From Malus domestica (Eukaryota; Streptophyta; Magnoliopsida; Rosales; Rosaceae): 64,000 bases of DNA. The notes under the pieces were generated by a model. That model ran no database searches and was not told the origin of the DNA. It saw only the letters and a program-made list of their open reading frames with translations. This document shows positions 1 to 12,586 of the stretch, piece by piece. The stretch is taken from positions 8,388,501-8,452,500 of the forward strand of contig NC_091672.1 of the NCBI RefSeq assembly GCF_042453785.1. Direction: 5' to 3'. Each line of letters opens with the position of its first letter. Position 1 is the first letter of the stretch. The position numbers and the translations under genes were made by a program.

Positions 1-96
1 AAAAATTTGGACCATTTCTCGATTTATGCGTGTCATCCTTGCACAAGGGCCATACTAATCTTCTCTGTATCGTTCCAATTTTATCGGATGTCCGAC
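1..96 (-). pseudogene. U6 snRNA retropseudogene, copy in unit A
   Basis: The reverse complement reads as plant U6 snRNA over nearly its whole length, including the AACGATACAGAGAAGATTAG core and the terminal ATGGTCCAAATT. Seven bases are missing from the 5' stem-loop (91-96) compared with the copy at 17738-17837, and the core has further substitutions (GTATGG for GCATGG, TTGTGC for CTGCGC). The 3' tail runs off the window. It is followed by ATAAATTTGGAT, the same flank as the second copy, so the insertion predates the duplication. No plant U6 upstream element (TCCCACATCG-like) lies upstream, so it should not be transcribed as a spliceosomal RNA. Confidence 0.85.
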
Positions 97-2173
97 ATAA
101 ATTTGGATATCTTGTTATCATATTATTTGAGATAATGTGCATCAAAATGTTGTGTCGTTGTTAACAGAAATACCTTTGTAGAGTACCTGCAGACATATAT
201 AGGTTGAAGGTCTTTGTCTACATTGAATCATTGATCTTTAATAATTATCATGTTATGTATACTTAATACTTGCTAACCTAATCAAAGTAGCCAACATGAT
301 GAGGGGTTTAGAATATTCTTATCCCACCATGATGATCAACTACGAATAATATACCACAACGTTTAACGTACACGACTCTCTCTCTGACATAATTCTCTGT
401 AAAATTTGGATCCTTCATGTAAATTTTCTTTTTTAAATAGATGCTTATTATATCTCTAATGTTTTATATGGTTGGAATATGTCGTTTAATTTATGTGCTA
501 TTCGGTTAATTAATCATCACTACATGCTATTTTGCACGCAACAGATCTTGTATTGCAGAATCATGATATTATACATGAGATTTTCAGAAAGGGAAAACCC
601 CACGCCTACATATACGAAGAACTATCTTATATAATATACTCATAAACTTGTCCAAACTGCCCTCACATTCCCCTGGCACTACACGATTTTATTAAGTCAG
701 TAGCTTCCAACTGAAAGCACGTAATTTTCGAAAAGATTTATCGTAGTGTTTCAGTAGTACCGAAATTGTTTTAAAACGTCAGTACATCCCAAACGAAATA
801 TTTTCATGTTTGTGCGAAATGTCTATACTTTTAGGTAGACGTCCAATGAAATATCTTCATAGGTTTGGTAGTTATTATATACTGAAAATTTATCTTCTGG
901 TTTAGAGTTTCACTAGTCGTATTGCATCATTAAAATTGATACAACCTGAAAAGAAAAAAAAAAGTTATACTTCATGTGGAGCCTCCAAACAGCCGATTTT
1001 ATGTTTCATTCATCAAAATAAGCTTTTTTTTCTTTCTCTTTTCTTTATCAGTGTGAGTATTTGTGTCTTTAGGCTTGCTTTGTTGTACCATGTAGAGTGA
1101 GAGTATGAAGAAAAAGATTCTTGCAATCTCAGGTTGAACTTGAGAATAAATTCATAAAACTGAATTTTATCTAAAACATTTTATGTGCCTAAGTAGTCTT
1201 TTAATATTAAAGTGTATAAACTATTTAATATTAAAACTAGGTTTTATTGTTTGGCGGACAGTTTAGTTGCTCTGGAAATCGTATAATCTAAAAGCAAATG
1301 GAACATATTGATTTCAATTTTTCTTAGTGAAGTGCGACGTTTTTAAAATTGATTGTCACCGTTTATTCAAGTGTTATCTAGTCACTACGCACATCCTACT
1401 GCCGTAGTATAAAAATTACTCTAGCCATTGCATGCAGGTAATATAGCCTTAAGGCTGTTTTATGACAAAAAAATAAAGAGAATTGTTGTTGGCACTCTAA
1501 AAAATTTATTTTATATTCCAAACTTTTTATAATTAGAAAGAAAAATATATTTATAAGGAGTATAGAATAAGATTTATGAAGTGCTAATAACAGTTCCTAA
1601 AATAAAAATAAATATAAAGTTTAGAAGGGTACACGGGTCTGAGTCAGTAGTTGCAAGGTCGATGTACATAGGACTTGAGAGTAATATGTGTTAGCGTAAT
1701 GTACATCTTTTGGGTTACCTTAATTTGAAAATGTTTGGGGTGCCATGATGACTACATCTTCTTTTTCTAAGATGTTTGAGGGTCCTAAATGACAGATAAG
1801 CTCCCTGTTGTGCTGAGTCTGCAAGACATCTATATATCTAAATACTTAATTAGGCAGATGAATTCTAACTAACACCATATATGAGAAATGTCAACCATGC
1901 ATGCCCTTTCAAAGTTCAATGAATGTAATTTCGTACTACAGTTTAGTAATATTTTTCTTGATTTGCAAGTGAGAGATCTTTAAGTTTGAATCGTGTCATT
2001 TATTTAAGAATGTGCATACTAGTTTTCTGGGACATTTTTGTCATATGTACGTTCATGGTCGTTTCTTGATAATTTTTTATTACCTAAAAAAAAATATCCT
2101 CTAACTTACATCGCATATCAAGTGTCATGTTTGTTGTACAGAAAGAAAGATTTGATTATACAAAAATGCTACT

Positions 2174-3964
2174 CTTATATCATTTTTTGGTAGTTATAAA
2201 AGCACACCACAAAGTAGCACACAAATATCTTATTAATTTTCCTTATTAACACTAAGATTTGTCAATTGTAGCATATGAAATAAGGGTCTTTCCCGCAGAA
2301 GACTGTTTTATCTAACTACTTAAAATGTCACAAAAACTGGTTGTTGTCCCTACTGACCAGCCACCGAAAAATAATTATTAGACTGACTTACACTGATCTA
2401 AAGTCTATGAAATTTTATATACAAACACTAGACACACAGTACGACACCCATACAAATATTTGGAATTTTTGGAGTTGATTTGCTATTTAAATTAAATCGT
2501 ACAAAAACAGTACAAAAACAGATTTTGAGTAGATCACAAGTTTAAGAAAAACGAGTTAGGAGAATTGCTATCCACCACCAAATAATCATGCAAACATGTT
2601 ATGTTTCATTCAAATTCCTTTTATTTCCGGATGAAGATGCTCAAGTTGGCTCAATGTTAGAACACAACCTATTACTCTTTCTTACGTAGAATGTTAAGAG
2701 AATGGCGTTTTCAACTTAACTTAGTTCCTAGCATGCAATCTAGAATGGCGTGTTCATAGATTTAACAAGTAGAAATCATTAAGAATGAAAAGAGTTTGAG
2801 TCATCACAAGGCATGGTAAGTACTGGCGTTGTCTTACTTATCCTATAAATTGGTTCACATGTTAATCGCAATTAACAAGTACTACTCTAGAACATATGTA
2901 GGTCCTCATTCAACAAGGGCAGACATACACATATTCATAGCATTTGAATCCTAGATATACTTACTAAGTATGCATCCATAGAAAACATATAAAGAATTCA
3001 TCACTGACATAAGTAGTAAACCAATTTTCATCCATTCATAAAAGCAATTCACGAAATGTCATAACAAACTTCAATCATATTCGGGGCTTCAAAACAGCCC
3101 CTAACTACTAAAAATTTAGTTATACATAATTCTCAAATTAAACCAAAAGTAAAACATGGGTTTGAGAAGATAAAACCAAGATAAATTGAGTGAAGCCTCT
3201 TCTTCTTTCCTTCCTTCTTTCCTTCCTTATTTTCTTTCTTCTTTCCTCCCTTCTTTTCTTTCTTTTGCTGTGTGTTCTTGTTCTCCTTTCTACCTTGCCT
3301 CTTGTTGATGTCATATATGATTCTTTTTCTTTGCCGCAAAGCCACAAAAACCAAGTGGAATACCAGCTAATTCCATATTCTCCACCCATTTGTGTTCATG
3401 ATTGCCGTTGGCATTTTTTTTAAAGGAAAAGTTCCACTTTTTCCTTTGTTTTCTGTTGCATTCGTTGGCTGCCAACTAATTCCACTTAATCCTCTTTTCT
3501 AGATGTGCATTTCCACTTGCTCCAAAAGCAAATGAGTGCAATCATAACCCCATTTGCTGCTGAGTGTTGATGACAAAGCAAAACACAAAACAAGTGCATT
3601 TTATTAGCCAAATCTGCTTAGCCTTTTCTGAACCTTTCAGTGTTACAATGCCCATAACTTCATCTAGAAAAATGATATTAACAATCCGTGAATTGCTCCA
3701 GAAAATAGACATCTGTAGCTTTCCAAGCATGTAAGGCTCATTCTTTCATTCATTCTGAGTTGTTCGCAACTTGCTTCCAAAGTCAGCTAATCTGCATAGG
3801 CAGTTTTGACGAATTTGTTACTTAATATCCCACTTGTGCTACTTTTCTTTTCTTTGCTTGACAAATCACACAAAACAAAAAAACAAAGTAAATAGCTCAA
3901 AACTATAAGGAACTAACTAAGAAAAGACAAGTGAATTTGATGTAAAATATATATAAATATGAGC
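2174..3964. other. 1.8-kb segment present in unit A, absent from unit B
   Basis: Unit B goes directly from the equivalent of 2173 to that of 3965. In A the two edges share a short direct repeat of the form CTTAT(AT)CATTTTT, and in B one such motif remains at about 19913. This fits a deletion in B through microhomology, though an insertion in A is possible. I recognise no coding region. A pyrimidine tract lies inside at 3197-3268. Confidence 0.6.
3197..3268 (+). repeat. Pyrimidine tract (CTTT/CCTT-rich)
   Basis: A run of C and T made of TTCTTTCC, CCTTCC and TTTCTTTC units, nearly free of purines. The lysine/arginine- and leucine/phenylalanine-rich open frames crossing it are products of the simple sequence, not genes. 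Confidence 0.8.
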
Positions 3965-4442
3965 TTATCATTTTTCATATCACATTTATATCATATCTCT
4001 AATAGAGATAGGTCTCGCATGTGTTAGTAAGCTCTACTTCTTTTTTTTAGTTGATAATGGACCCTACTTCTATTAAAAGGTAGTACAAATACAATATGAA
4101 AAATATAATAAGGGTAACAATACTCATAAACATATCATACATGGATTTACATGCATCTAGTAGCTATGTTTCCCGTTTCCTAGTACTGCCAAAGACAAAA
4201 TTAGTATCAATAACTTGAGGGGCTTCCAAAAAGTGATGCATGCAACGCATCACCAATGAGATTTTTCAGTATAACCGTCACACGAGGTGATACACCATGT
4301 GTCCCTATATAAATGGTGGGTTATGTGTGTTAAAAGGTTAATAACTTAAAAATTAAAAATTTCCACCACTTGCATAAAAACATGTGGTGTACCATTTGTG
4401 TTCCTATCACAACTAAAAATTTCTCCAGCTTGTGTCTGTCTC

Positions 4443-4450
4443 TATAAATA
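4443..4450 (+). promoter_or_regulatory. TATA box of polygalacturonase A
   Basis: TATAAATA lies 74 bases before the ATG. The same motif lies at the same distance in copy B, which supports a functional core promoter. A second TATATAAA further up (about 4305) is also shared. Confidence 0.6.
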
Positions 4451-4516
4451 TTGGATTCTCATAATGGACATCTAATATATTGCATGCTCATATTATAAAA
4501 TAGAATAAAACGTAGG

Positions 4517-7500
4517 ATGGCTCTTCAGAAAAATGAACTCATCCTATTCTTTATCATCACCCTCCCCTCCTTTGTTTTATGTTATAGCAGTTTACATGAG
4601 AACCAACTCATCGACAAGTATGTTGACGAAGCATCTGAATTTGATTCCAAAGCGTATCCATCTTACTTCAACACGATCGACGATGGCAGTAACTTGTTCA
4701 AGGGCTTGATAAAGGAAAGTGCAGATGTCCTATGCTTAAAGAGCTTCGATAAAGTGGATAGCAGCACTTCATCTTCGGCTGAGACGGTCAGTGTTAATGA
4801 TTTTGGAGCCGAGGGTGATGGAGAAACTGATGACACAAAGGTAAGTAATTACATAAAATAAATATTATGGTAGTAATAATAACAAGAAGGTAGCAAATAA
4901 TAGAGTTAGTCTATAGTATCCTTTGGTTCATTGGTTTAACGATATTTTGTAATGCAATCACGTTTGCACATAACAACCTGCCTTGCAATGCAATAGGACG
5001 TTCACAACCTAAACATCAACCTTCTTACAGTGATAACAATTCCATTACGTGCTATTAACTATAAAATTATCATTACTATGTAACATTAGACTGCAAATAT
5101 AACTTTCACGAACCTTACCTTTCTTGTAAGGGATGTGTTATCCACATACCTCTTTTTACTTCTCACACGTCATTTGCTAATTTCTGTTCATTGATCTTCT
5201 TCAATTTATCTGATCCGACAGCCAAAAATTAAAAAGGTGTGTAAGAAGTAAAAGGGGTGTGTGGATATCACACCCCTTCTTGTAATTCTTTGTTCCAAAA
5301 AAAAAAAAAATTATATTTAAGACTCCAATTAACATCATGTTATAACAATGTTAAACGTGAGTAAGGAGCCAAAAGTGAATAACCATGATAGGTAATACGA
5401 TGTCTCTTATTAATCTACTAGCGTGTGAAATTTTTTTATTTTTGTTTTTAAATTGGATGAAGAGAAGAAGAGAGAATGTGGGAGTGGGGAGAGAACTTTA
5501 ATTTTTATTTTTTAATTAGAGATATGTTAGAATCACATGTAGGTGAGATTCTTAAAAAAAGTAAAATTTTGGTTGTGTGAAATTACATTCTGCCTATATT
5601 TCATTTTTATGTTCAGTTTTAATTAGAGGGTTAAAATGGTAATTTCATAAGGTTTTGGTTGACAATGAGATTTTTTTTTTAACAAACGATATCTACATGA
5701 AGGGGAGGGAGGAGTTTAGCCTCACAATGAGCTAACAATAATGTGGTTCAAACTCGCCTTTGACGAGAATTGAACCTAAGACTTCTCACTCTCACTCACA
5801 AGTGAAAAAGAATACTACTAAACCGCAATATTAAATAGCGACAATGAGAGTTCTATTAATATGTAATTTATATTATAACTTTTCTTTATACCGTAGAATA
5901 TCTCTAATAATTGGTCAATCTTTACATATGAGCTCTTCCAGGCTTTTGAGATGGCTTGGAAGGTAGCTTGTTCATCTAAGGAAGCTGTTATGGTGGCGCC
6001 TAAGAAGACGTATCGTATTAAACCAATCAGATTTTCAGGTCCTTGCAAATCTCAACTTACAGTGCAGGTGAGTTATATAAATTATGTACTGTACGTTGTA
6101 GACTGGCGTTCGAAGCTTAAGATTTATGTTTAGGTTTATTTGAACAAATTAAAATTTGGAGATTTCAGATTCTGGGAACGTTAATAGCTTCTGATGATCG
6201 ATCTGACTTCAGCAAAGACGGTAGACACTGGCTTATCTTTGACAGTGTTTCCAATTTGGTGGTTGAAGGTGGTGGGGCCATCAATGGCAATGGGAAAAAT
6301 TGGTGGCAAAATTCATGCAAAACCGATAAATCGAAGGTACTTTATTAATTACCAACACAACAAAATCATATATATCCTAATTCTGTTTATAATTAGATAC
6401 TTGTACTTGGAAAGGGATCATCTCCGGATCATTTCCACCAAGTCCATCAAATCAAACAATCCGAACTTTTGAAATTTGATCCAACGGCTACAAACAGGAG
6501 CCCACTTTAAAAGTTATAATAACTTTAATCGTTAGATCAAATTTCAAGAGTCCGAATTATTTGATTTGGTTGACTTGGTAGAAGGGATCGGAGAGGATCC
6601 CTTGGTTAATTAATTGCTGACTATAAGTTTTTCAGTATTGATTTGCAGCCCTGCAAGGACGCACCAACGGTATATAACTTCATGTCCTTGATAAACACAT
6701 ACAACAAATGTCGCTTTACCGCAGTGGTGGAAAGCGATCATGCTTATACACTCTGGTGCGGGTTCAATCCCCACCCACCTCCCTCCCCCTTAACAACTAA
6801 CAATTTAACTTTTACTGTTATTGTTTATTTAAAAAAAAAACACTTATATATATGCTTATAAAACAGAAAATTAATTTGTTACATGCGGTCTTCAGTCTTG
6901 ATCAACAATATTGCGTAATTAAAGCAAAAATGCAAATTTTAAATATCATGTATTATTGTTAATTTGGGCCAGTTAACCTAGATGTTCTCTTTTGAAGACA
7001 CGTTTGGGAGTATTTTTGCAAGAAATTTTTATGCTAATTGGTGCTAAACAGTATTTTGTAATGGTTAACTTGAGTTCGGATTCCCTTCAATAAACAAGGA
7101 AAAGGACACACATATGATGAAATTCTTTTCAATTATCAGATGTTAACTAAAAAAACATTCATAGTATTGCAAGCATGGAAGAGTCACGAATGGACTAAAA
7201 TGATCTATGGCCCATCCTGCTTTTTTTTTCTTACTATTCTAATAGATGTTGCTGCATATCAGTCTAATACCCTTAAAATTCAAGTGTGTTCTTAATATAA
7301 ACTCTTTTCTGGAGTCCTCACTTTTCTCTCCATCTCTCTTATTGCGGTGCATTAATCTTCACTTCCCCTCCTTATTCTATCAACTTTTCTTTAGCTTTAA
7401 CTTATATTTCAAAAAATTCTTGCTTACTCTTTACCTCATATTCGGGTTTCTAGGCTTATACAATGTTTTTAGTTCTCTTTCTTGAATTTAGGGTCTTTAA

Positions 7501-9405
7501 ATTTTTATGCAAATACTCCAATCTCTCATGTTTTGGGTTCAAATTACATATGTATGTAAGAGGCCCTCACATGAAATCCTAACTCCCTCACTAACTACGA
7601 GAATTATATATAAGTGATTCTGAATGGAAATTTATATGCATGTGTAGTAAACACAAAAATTAGCGGGAAGAAAATTGCAGCCATTTTTTGTTTGTTTTTG
7701 CAGTTTCTTTTAAAAGGGATTTCTGTTGTTGGAAAGAAAGGACATATTCAAGGTTTCAATTATCATACCACATTCATTCAGCACATTATTAATCACCTCT
7801 CTACATGGACCTATCTGTATTAGAACTGAGCATCAAAGTGGTCCAATAGCAGTATTGTATAGAACGTTAACACTTTGTAGTATATATAATACAAATTGTA
7901 CAGAAAAAATATAGTTCAAATTAAAGTAATCATAATTATTTTTCCTAAAATAAGATAGAGGGAGTAATTTATGCCCACTCTTTTTCGTTTTTTACACGTC
8001 TCTTCGTAATTCTGATACTTGATTCTCTTTTGATTTGCTCAATTTAAAAGTCACAAAAAGCAAAAAGTTAAAAAAGCATGTAAAAATTACTTCCTAAGAT
8101 AGAATTGGAGCCGCTTTTAGACTAAAAAATGGGGTATTTGCATGGGTACGTTTTCTACATATATATGATAGCAATTTTTCTTTTCTATGTTTCTGAATGA
8201 GTTTTACTCGTGTATTTTGGAGTTTCTGAATGAGTTTTACTCGTGTATTTTGGCTGCAGACACTCACCTTCTATAAGAGCAAGAATTTGATGGTGAGGAA
8301 CCTCACAATTCAAGATGGACAACAAATTCATGTGTCTTTCCAGAAATGCATGAATGTTGAAGTTTCCAATCTCTCAATAACTGCACCACCAAAAAGCCCC
8401 AACACCGACGGAATTCATGTTACAGATACTCAAAACATATTGATCACAAGCTGTGTTATAGCCACAGGTACTTAATAGAAACATCCAAGTGTCCTATAAT
8501 ATTAACTCATGATGTATAATTTAGCTGTGTTTAATTAATTAGGTGATGATTGTCTTTCTATTGTAAATGGATCCAAAACGGTGCAAGCTTCGAACATAAC
8601 CTGCGGATCAGGCCATGGTATCAGGTTTAATTTTGTAATATTTATTATTGGGATTTGTTTTAATCGATTCTCGATTGATAGTTTGATAACATAATATGCC
8701 GGTCTGACTGACAAAAGGGTTTTCACAATGACCTCAGTATTGGAAGCTTGGGATCTGGAAACTCAAAAGCGTATGTTTCGCATATTGCAGTGAATGGAGC
8801 AAAACTTTATGGAACTACAAATGGAATTCGGATCAAAACGTGGCAGGTAGAGTTTCAAAGTACTTCAATTAATTAGATGTGCTTACTGAGCTTTGAGTAC
8901 AAAGTACATACAAAAACCAGCAAGGTGATATATATGCAGGGAGGATCAGGAAGTGCAAGCAACATCAGATTTCAGAACATTGAAATGCATAATGTTACCA
9001 ACCCCATACTTATAGACCAATATTACTGTGACAGAAAGATACCGTGCAAAGAACAGGTAATTTATAGAAATACCACGAGACCAAACCAACTTCTATCGCT
9101 TAATTTCTTGATCGAAAATGACGTATCTATTGGTTCAATATTAATCACAGAGATCAGCAGTTGAAGTCAAAAATGTGGTGTACAAAAACATCAAAGGAAC
9201 AAGTGCTTCAGATGTTGCTATAAAATTCGATTGCAGCAAGAGCTTCCCTTGTCTGGGGATTATATTGCAAGATATTAACCTCCAACACGAAGGAAGGAAA
9301 ACAGCTAAAGCTCTGTGCAACAATGTTAATGTGACTAGCATAGGGGTTGTTTGCCCGCTTTGTCCTAAATTAGAAGGGCAATATGAGATTTGCCAATGTC
9401 TATGA
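4517..9405 (+). CDS. Polygalacturonase (glycoside hydrolase family 28), copy A
   Basis: Predicted secreted endo-polygalacturonase hydrolysing de-esterified pectin in the cell wall. Nine exons join in frame: 4517-4840, 5942-6067, 6169-6336, 6649-6669, 8260-8467, 8543-8624, 8738-8846, 8940-9056, 9151-9405, giving 469 residues. Residues 1-22 form a signal peptide, followed by a propeptide-like stretch before the VNDFGAEGDG strand near 95. All four family motifs are present: SPNTDG (catalytic Asp263), GDD (Asp284/Asp285), GHG (His307) and RIK (341-343). Size and architecture match fruit-type polygalacturonases such as apple PG1, and this is a paralogue, not that gene. Exon 4 is a 21-base microexon followed by a 1.6-kb intron. 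A 34-base tandem duplication abuts the exon 5 acceptor. Introns carry MITE and SINE insertions. No frameshift or stop was found. Tissue of expression cannot be read from the sequence. Confidence 0.92.
5029..5722. other. 0.69-kb intron 1 block missing from gene B
   Basis: Within intron 1 of gene A. Gene B jumps from the equivalent of 5028 to that of 5723. The block includes an inverted-repeat element (5127-5278) and the poly(T)-bearing end of a SINE (5671-5839). B keeps only the other end of that SINE plus its right target-site duplication, so the state in A is ancestral and B has a deletion. Confidence 0.75.
5127..5278. mobile_element. Inverted-repeat MITE in intron 1 of gene A
   Basis: Two roughly 42-base arms (about 5127-5169 and 5236-5278) are imperfect reverse complements. 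They share GTGT(T/G)ATCCACA and TTTTACTTCT(C/T)ACAC and enclose an AT-rich centre. No coding capacity, consistent with a short non-autonomous DNA transposon. Superfamily not assigned. Confidence 0.55.
5671..5839 (-). mobile_element. tRNA-derived SINE in intron 1 of gene A
   Basis: On the minus strand the element starts near 5839 and ends in a poly(A) tract (poly(T) at 5671-5680 on plus). It contains a B-box-like GGTTCAATTCTC. Identical GACAATGAGA repeats flank it (5661-5670 and 5840-5849), a 10-base target-site duplication. Relatives occur at 20986-21092, 27653-27785 and 53665-53824. Confidence 0.7.
6414..6601. mobile_element. Long-inverted-repeat MITE in intron 3 of gene A
   Basis: The ends are GGGATCATCTCCGGATC and its near reverse complement GATCGGAGAGGATCCC. 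Inner arms pair over about 80 bases, with ATCAAATCAAACAATCCGAAC on one side and its counterpart on the other. Gene B has the same insertion at 21668-21854. No coding capacity. Confidence 0.75.
6715..6840 (+). mobile_element. SINE in intron 4 of gene A
   Basis: A tRNA-like head has an A-box-like GCAGTGGTGGAAAGC and a B-box GGGTTCAATCCC (6759-6770). A T-rich body and an A-run (6830-6840) follow. It begins about 50 bases after the microexon. Also present in gene B. Confidence 0.55.
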
Positions 9406-9854
9406 ACACAGCTGTGTTGAGCTGGCTTAATATGTGTTGTTATTGTCCTGCATTTCATTATATGTATCAAAAGTTGGACCGTATTAGTATAATAATTAAC
9501 ATGCATTATCATAATGCATGGATCCATTTATTTGATACATACGTCGACTAAACCTGTTGGAGGAGTATCACGCAAGGATTAATTTAGATCTTCTTAGATT
9601 ATGCTTTGATTAATTAGTTTCTTATTGTAACTATGTTATGACCTCCAAGGCATACACTTGTGAAAATAGTGGAAACTTATCATTCTTATAAGGTTCAACA
9701 TGGCCAAAGAAATTCAAAATTCAAAATTCAAACCATGAGAAAACGCCACATGGAAAGTCTTCAAACTTCCACACAAACTAGGGAGTTTTCAAATTTCAAA
9801 CTTGCAGCACCCCCTCTCCCCCTAAAAAAAAAATTATTTATGGAGTTCAACCAT
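9406..9854. other. 3' flank of polygalacturonase A and end of the duplicated unit
   Basis: Sequence to about 9662 (AAGGCATACACTTGTG) matches 24659-24914 after gene B. Homology then stops: A continues with ATTCAAAATTCAAA-type simple DNA, B with a TG microsatellite. This marks the right edge of the duplicated unit. Confidence 0.75.
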
Positions 9855-10403
9855 AATTCTCAAAAGCTTCACACACTCTTGATCAAGACAGTGTGAAGCA
9901 AAACTAATTTATGGTGCCAACAAGAGGTTCATCAATGGAGGGCAACCATAATTCTCAAAAGCTTCACACACTCTTGATCAAGACAGTATGAAGCAAAACC
10001 AATTTATGGTGCCAACAAAAGCTTCATCAATAGAGGGCAACTACAATTCTCAAAAGCTTCACACACTCTTGATCAAGACAGTGTGAAGCAAAACCAATTT
10101 ATGGTGCCTACAAGAGCTTCATCAATGGAGGGCAACCACAATTCTCAAAAGCTTCACACATTCTTGATCAAGACAGTGTGAAGCAAAACCAATTTATGGT
10201 TCCAACAAAAACTTCATCAATGGAAGGCAACTATAATTCTCAAAAGCTTCACACACTCTTGATCAAGATAGTGTGAAGCAAAACCAATTTATGGTGCCAA
10301 CAAAAACTTCATCAATGGGGGGCAACTACAATTCTCAAAAACTTCACACACTCTTGATCAAGACAGTGTGAAGCAAAACCAATTTATGGTGCCAACAAAA
10401 GCT
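9855..10403 (+). repeat. 95-bp minisatellite, about six units
   Basis: AATTCTCAAAAGCTTCACAC recurs at 9855, 9950, 10045, 10140, 10235 and 10330, exactly 95 bases apart. Each unit contains TTGATCAAGACAGTGTGAAG and ATGGTGCCAACAAAAGCTTC. Units differ at only a few positions. Confidence 0.92.
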
Positions 10404-10890
10404 TCACCTACAAAAGCTTCAACTCCAAAGCTTTACCTACAAAAGCTTCAAGTCCAAAGCTTCACCTACAAATCTTCAACACAAAAACTTCACTTACAAA
10501 GTTTCAACATCAAAGCTTCACCTACAAAGCTTCAACTCCAAAGCTTCAACACAAAAGTTTCACCTACAAAGCTTCAACTCCAAAGCTTCACCTACAAAAG
10601 CTTTAACTCCAAAGCTTCACCTACAAAAGCTCCAAGTCCAAAGCTTCACCTACAAAGCTTCAATACAAAAGCTTCACCTATAAAGCTTCAACTCCAAAGC
10701 TTCAACTCCAAGGCTTCACCTACAAAAGCTTCACCTACAAAAGCTTCAACTCCAAAGCTTCACCTACAAAGCTTCAACCCAAAAGCTTCACCTACAAAAG
10801 CTTCACACACTCTTGATCAAGATAGTGTGAAGCAAAATCAATTCATGGTACCCAACAAAGCTTCAACACCAAAGCTTCACCAAAAAGCTT
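10404..10890 (+). repeat. AAGCTTCA-rich short tandem array
   Basis: Degenerate units of the form CAAAGCTTCACCTA and CAAAGCTTCAACTC run on from the 95-bp array. One more partial long unit lies near 10800-10870. The open frame across it encodes only repeated KASPTK/KLHLQSF peptides and reflects the period, not a gene. Confidence 0.85.
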
Positions 10891-11439
10891 AAATATATAT
10901 ATATATTCGAAAATTTGAAAATTAAAAAAAAAAAGATCGAAAAAAAAATTTGCCTAGGTCTCTTCTTCTTTAGGCCTAACAACTTTCATAACAAATATAT
11001 ATGAAGTAGGAGTTTTGGGCTACCACTTAGAAAGGAAAATGGTGAAGTTTTGTTACTTTGGAAACTTGGCTACTAGCAAGACACCTCCTTCGTCAACTCC
11101 CACGACCGGAGACTTGGGGGACTCTTACCATATGCTATTGCACCTTGATACTCGGAAGTCTCACGACCAGTCAATGACTTGGATTTTTCAAGTCTCCAAC
11201 CGAGAAGTTTTCCTCACTCGGGAAATTAAGGGAGCACTACCTCAACCTACATGCTTCACTCACAAAGCTTCAACATACAAGCTTCAACAAAAGAAAAAAT
11301 TCAAAGAACTTAGTGAAGAAGGCTTTGGTGTATTTAACACAATACGTTGAAATGAAGCAAAGCTTATTTATTGACATATCTGATAAGTTACAAATATGTA
11401 CATATACATGAATCAAAATAAACAAATAAGAGGGAGCCT

Positions 11440-12114
11440 TCACAAAGGTTGCTCAGGAGAAGTCTCAACAGTCGGTAGAGCCCCATAAAGAGAAGGCACC
11501 GGAAGATGATCATTCAGAGCCTCAGTACTGAACAGAACCCCAGAAAAATGAGGCATCAGAGGTTGATCATTTAGAGCTTCATTACGCGGTACAGCCCCAG
11601 AAGACGAAGGCAATAAATGCCTTTGGAACAAACCCACAAACCTCTAAGGATCAAGTAAAATCTGACCATCAGATTCCTGCATCTGGTCAAGCTTCCTCTT
11701 CATATTTGTAGCATAGTCATGTGCAAGCATGTGCAACTGTTTATTCTCATGCTTGAGCTCTCTAATCTCTTGTTTGAGACTTATCACTTCAGCTGCCAAT
11801 GATTCAACTTGGCGGGTTCGAGCAAATAGGCGTTGGGCCATATTAGACACAGAACCTGCACACTGAACACTAAGAGCCAAAGAATCCTTAACAGCCAACT
11901 CATCAGACCGTTTGGAAAGTAGTCTATTATCTTTGGGAGTAAGAAGGTTCTTGGCCACCACTGCAGCGGTCATATCATTCTTCATCACAGAGTCTTCAAC
12001 GGTAAGAGGACCAGTAGGGAATAAGAATGATGGGCGTCATATGTTGTCTTGAGGAGGTATGGCTGCCTCTTCACCAAAGTTCAAGTCAAAACGACGGTCG
12101 GATGGGCCAGACAT
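11440..12114 (-). pseudogene. Coiled-coil ORF of the LTR-type element, copy 1 (two stops)
   Basis: Corresponds codon for codon to the 224-codon ORFs at 35299-35973 and 42476-43150, with exactly the same length (675 bases) and no net indel. Two in-frame stops interrupt it: one just after the QDNI motif, where the other copies have Trp, and one after the LLDP segment. The N-terminal [12 protein letters not shown] and C-terminal ETSPEQPL ends are preserved. It lies antisense to the LTR-like repeats. Function unknown. Confidence 0.85.
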
Positions 12115-12586
12115 TTTCAGAAATGATGAAGGAGAAATGAGGTCCAATAAATCTCTGAAGTACGAAAATAAAGGGAAATTTCCTACAAGCAATAACTCTT
12201 TGAATGTACTTCTTACACACAATTGGTGCCCCTATAAAAGAAAAGGCAGCAAGGCCGTTTGTTCAAAAATCGAAAATGCACCACTCTTCGGATTTCGAAA
12301 AGCAGATTTTCCAAAGTAAAATATGTCGACAATCCCCACACGTAACATCAGCTCATCAGGTACCACATATAACTTTGCCAAAAATCTTTGACAAAGTTTA
12401 GACACATAAATTTTGAAGGTCCAGCTACCTTACCATTACCCACAAGGGTAAAGGAATAGCACCACTGCTTGATAACTGGAAAGTCCCTATGTGTGTCAAC
12501 CTCCGTGCTCCGTGGCAAGGCAGACTGGCAAAAATGCCCAACATTTACTCACATTGAGAAAATACTCCTAACAGGATTACTTTCTC

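Larger units (their letters stand above)
97..4442. other. Upstream region of polygalacturonase A
   Basis: AT-rich DNA with no supportable gene. Most of it aligns by eye with 17850-20392 upstream of polygalacturonase B, apart from one A-only block (about 2174-3964). The last 480 bases are almost identical between the copies and should hold the promoter. Confidence 0.7.

Noticed and set aside
3133-3423. Overlapping open frames rich in Lys/Arg or Leu/Phe
   Set aside because: They translate a pyrimidine tract on its two strands, and the block is absent from the duplicated unit B.
10368-10892. 174-codon open frame with KASPTK repeats
   Set aside because: It lies wholly within the AAGCTTCA array. 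The periodic sequence itself keeps the frame open and there is no start context, domain or conservation argument.
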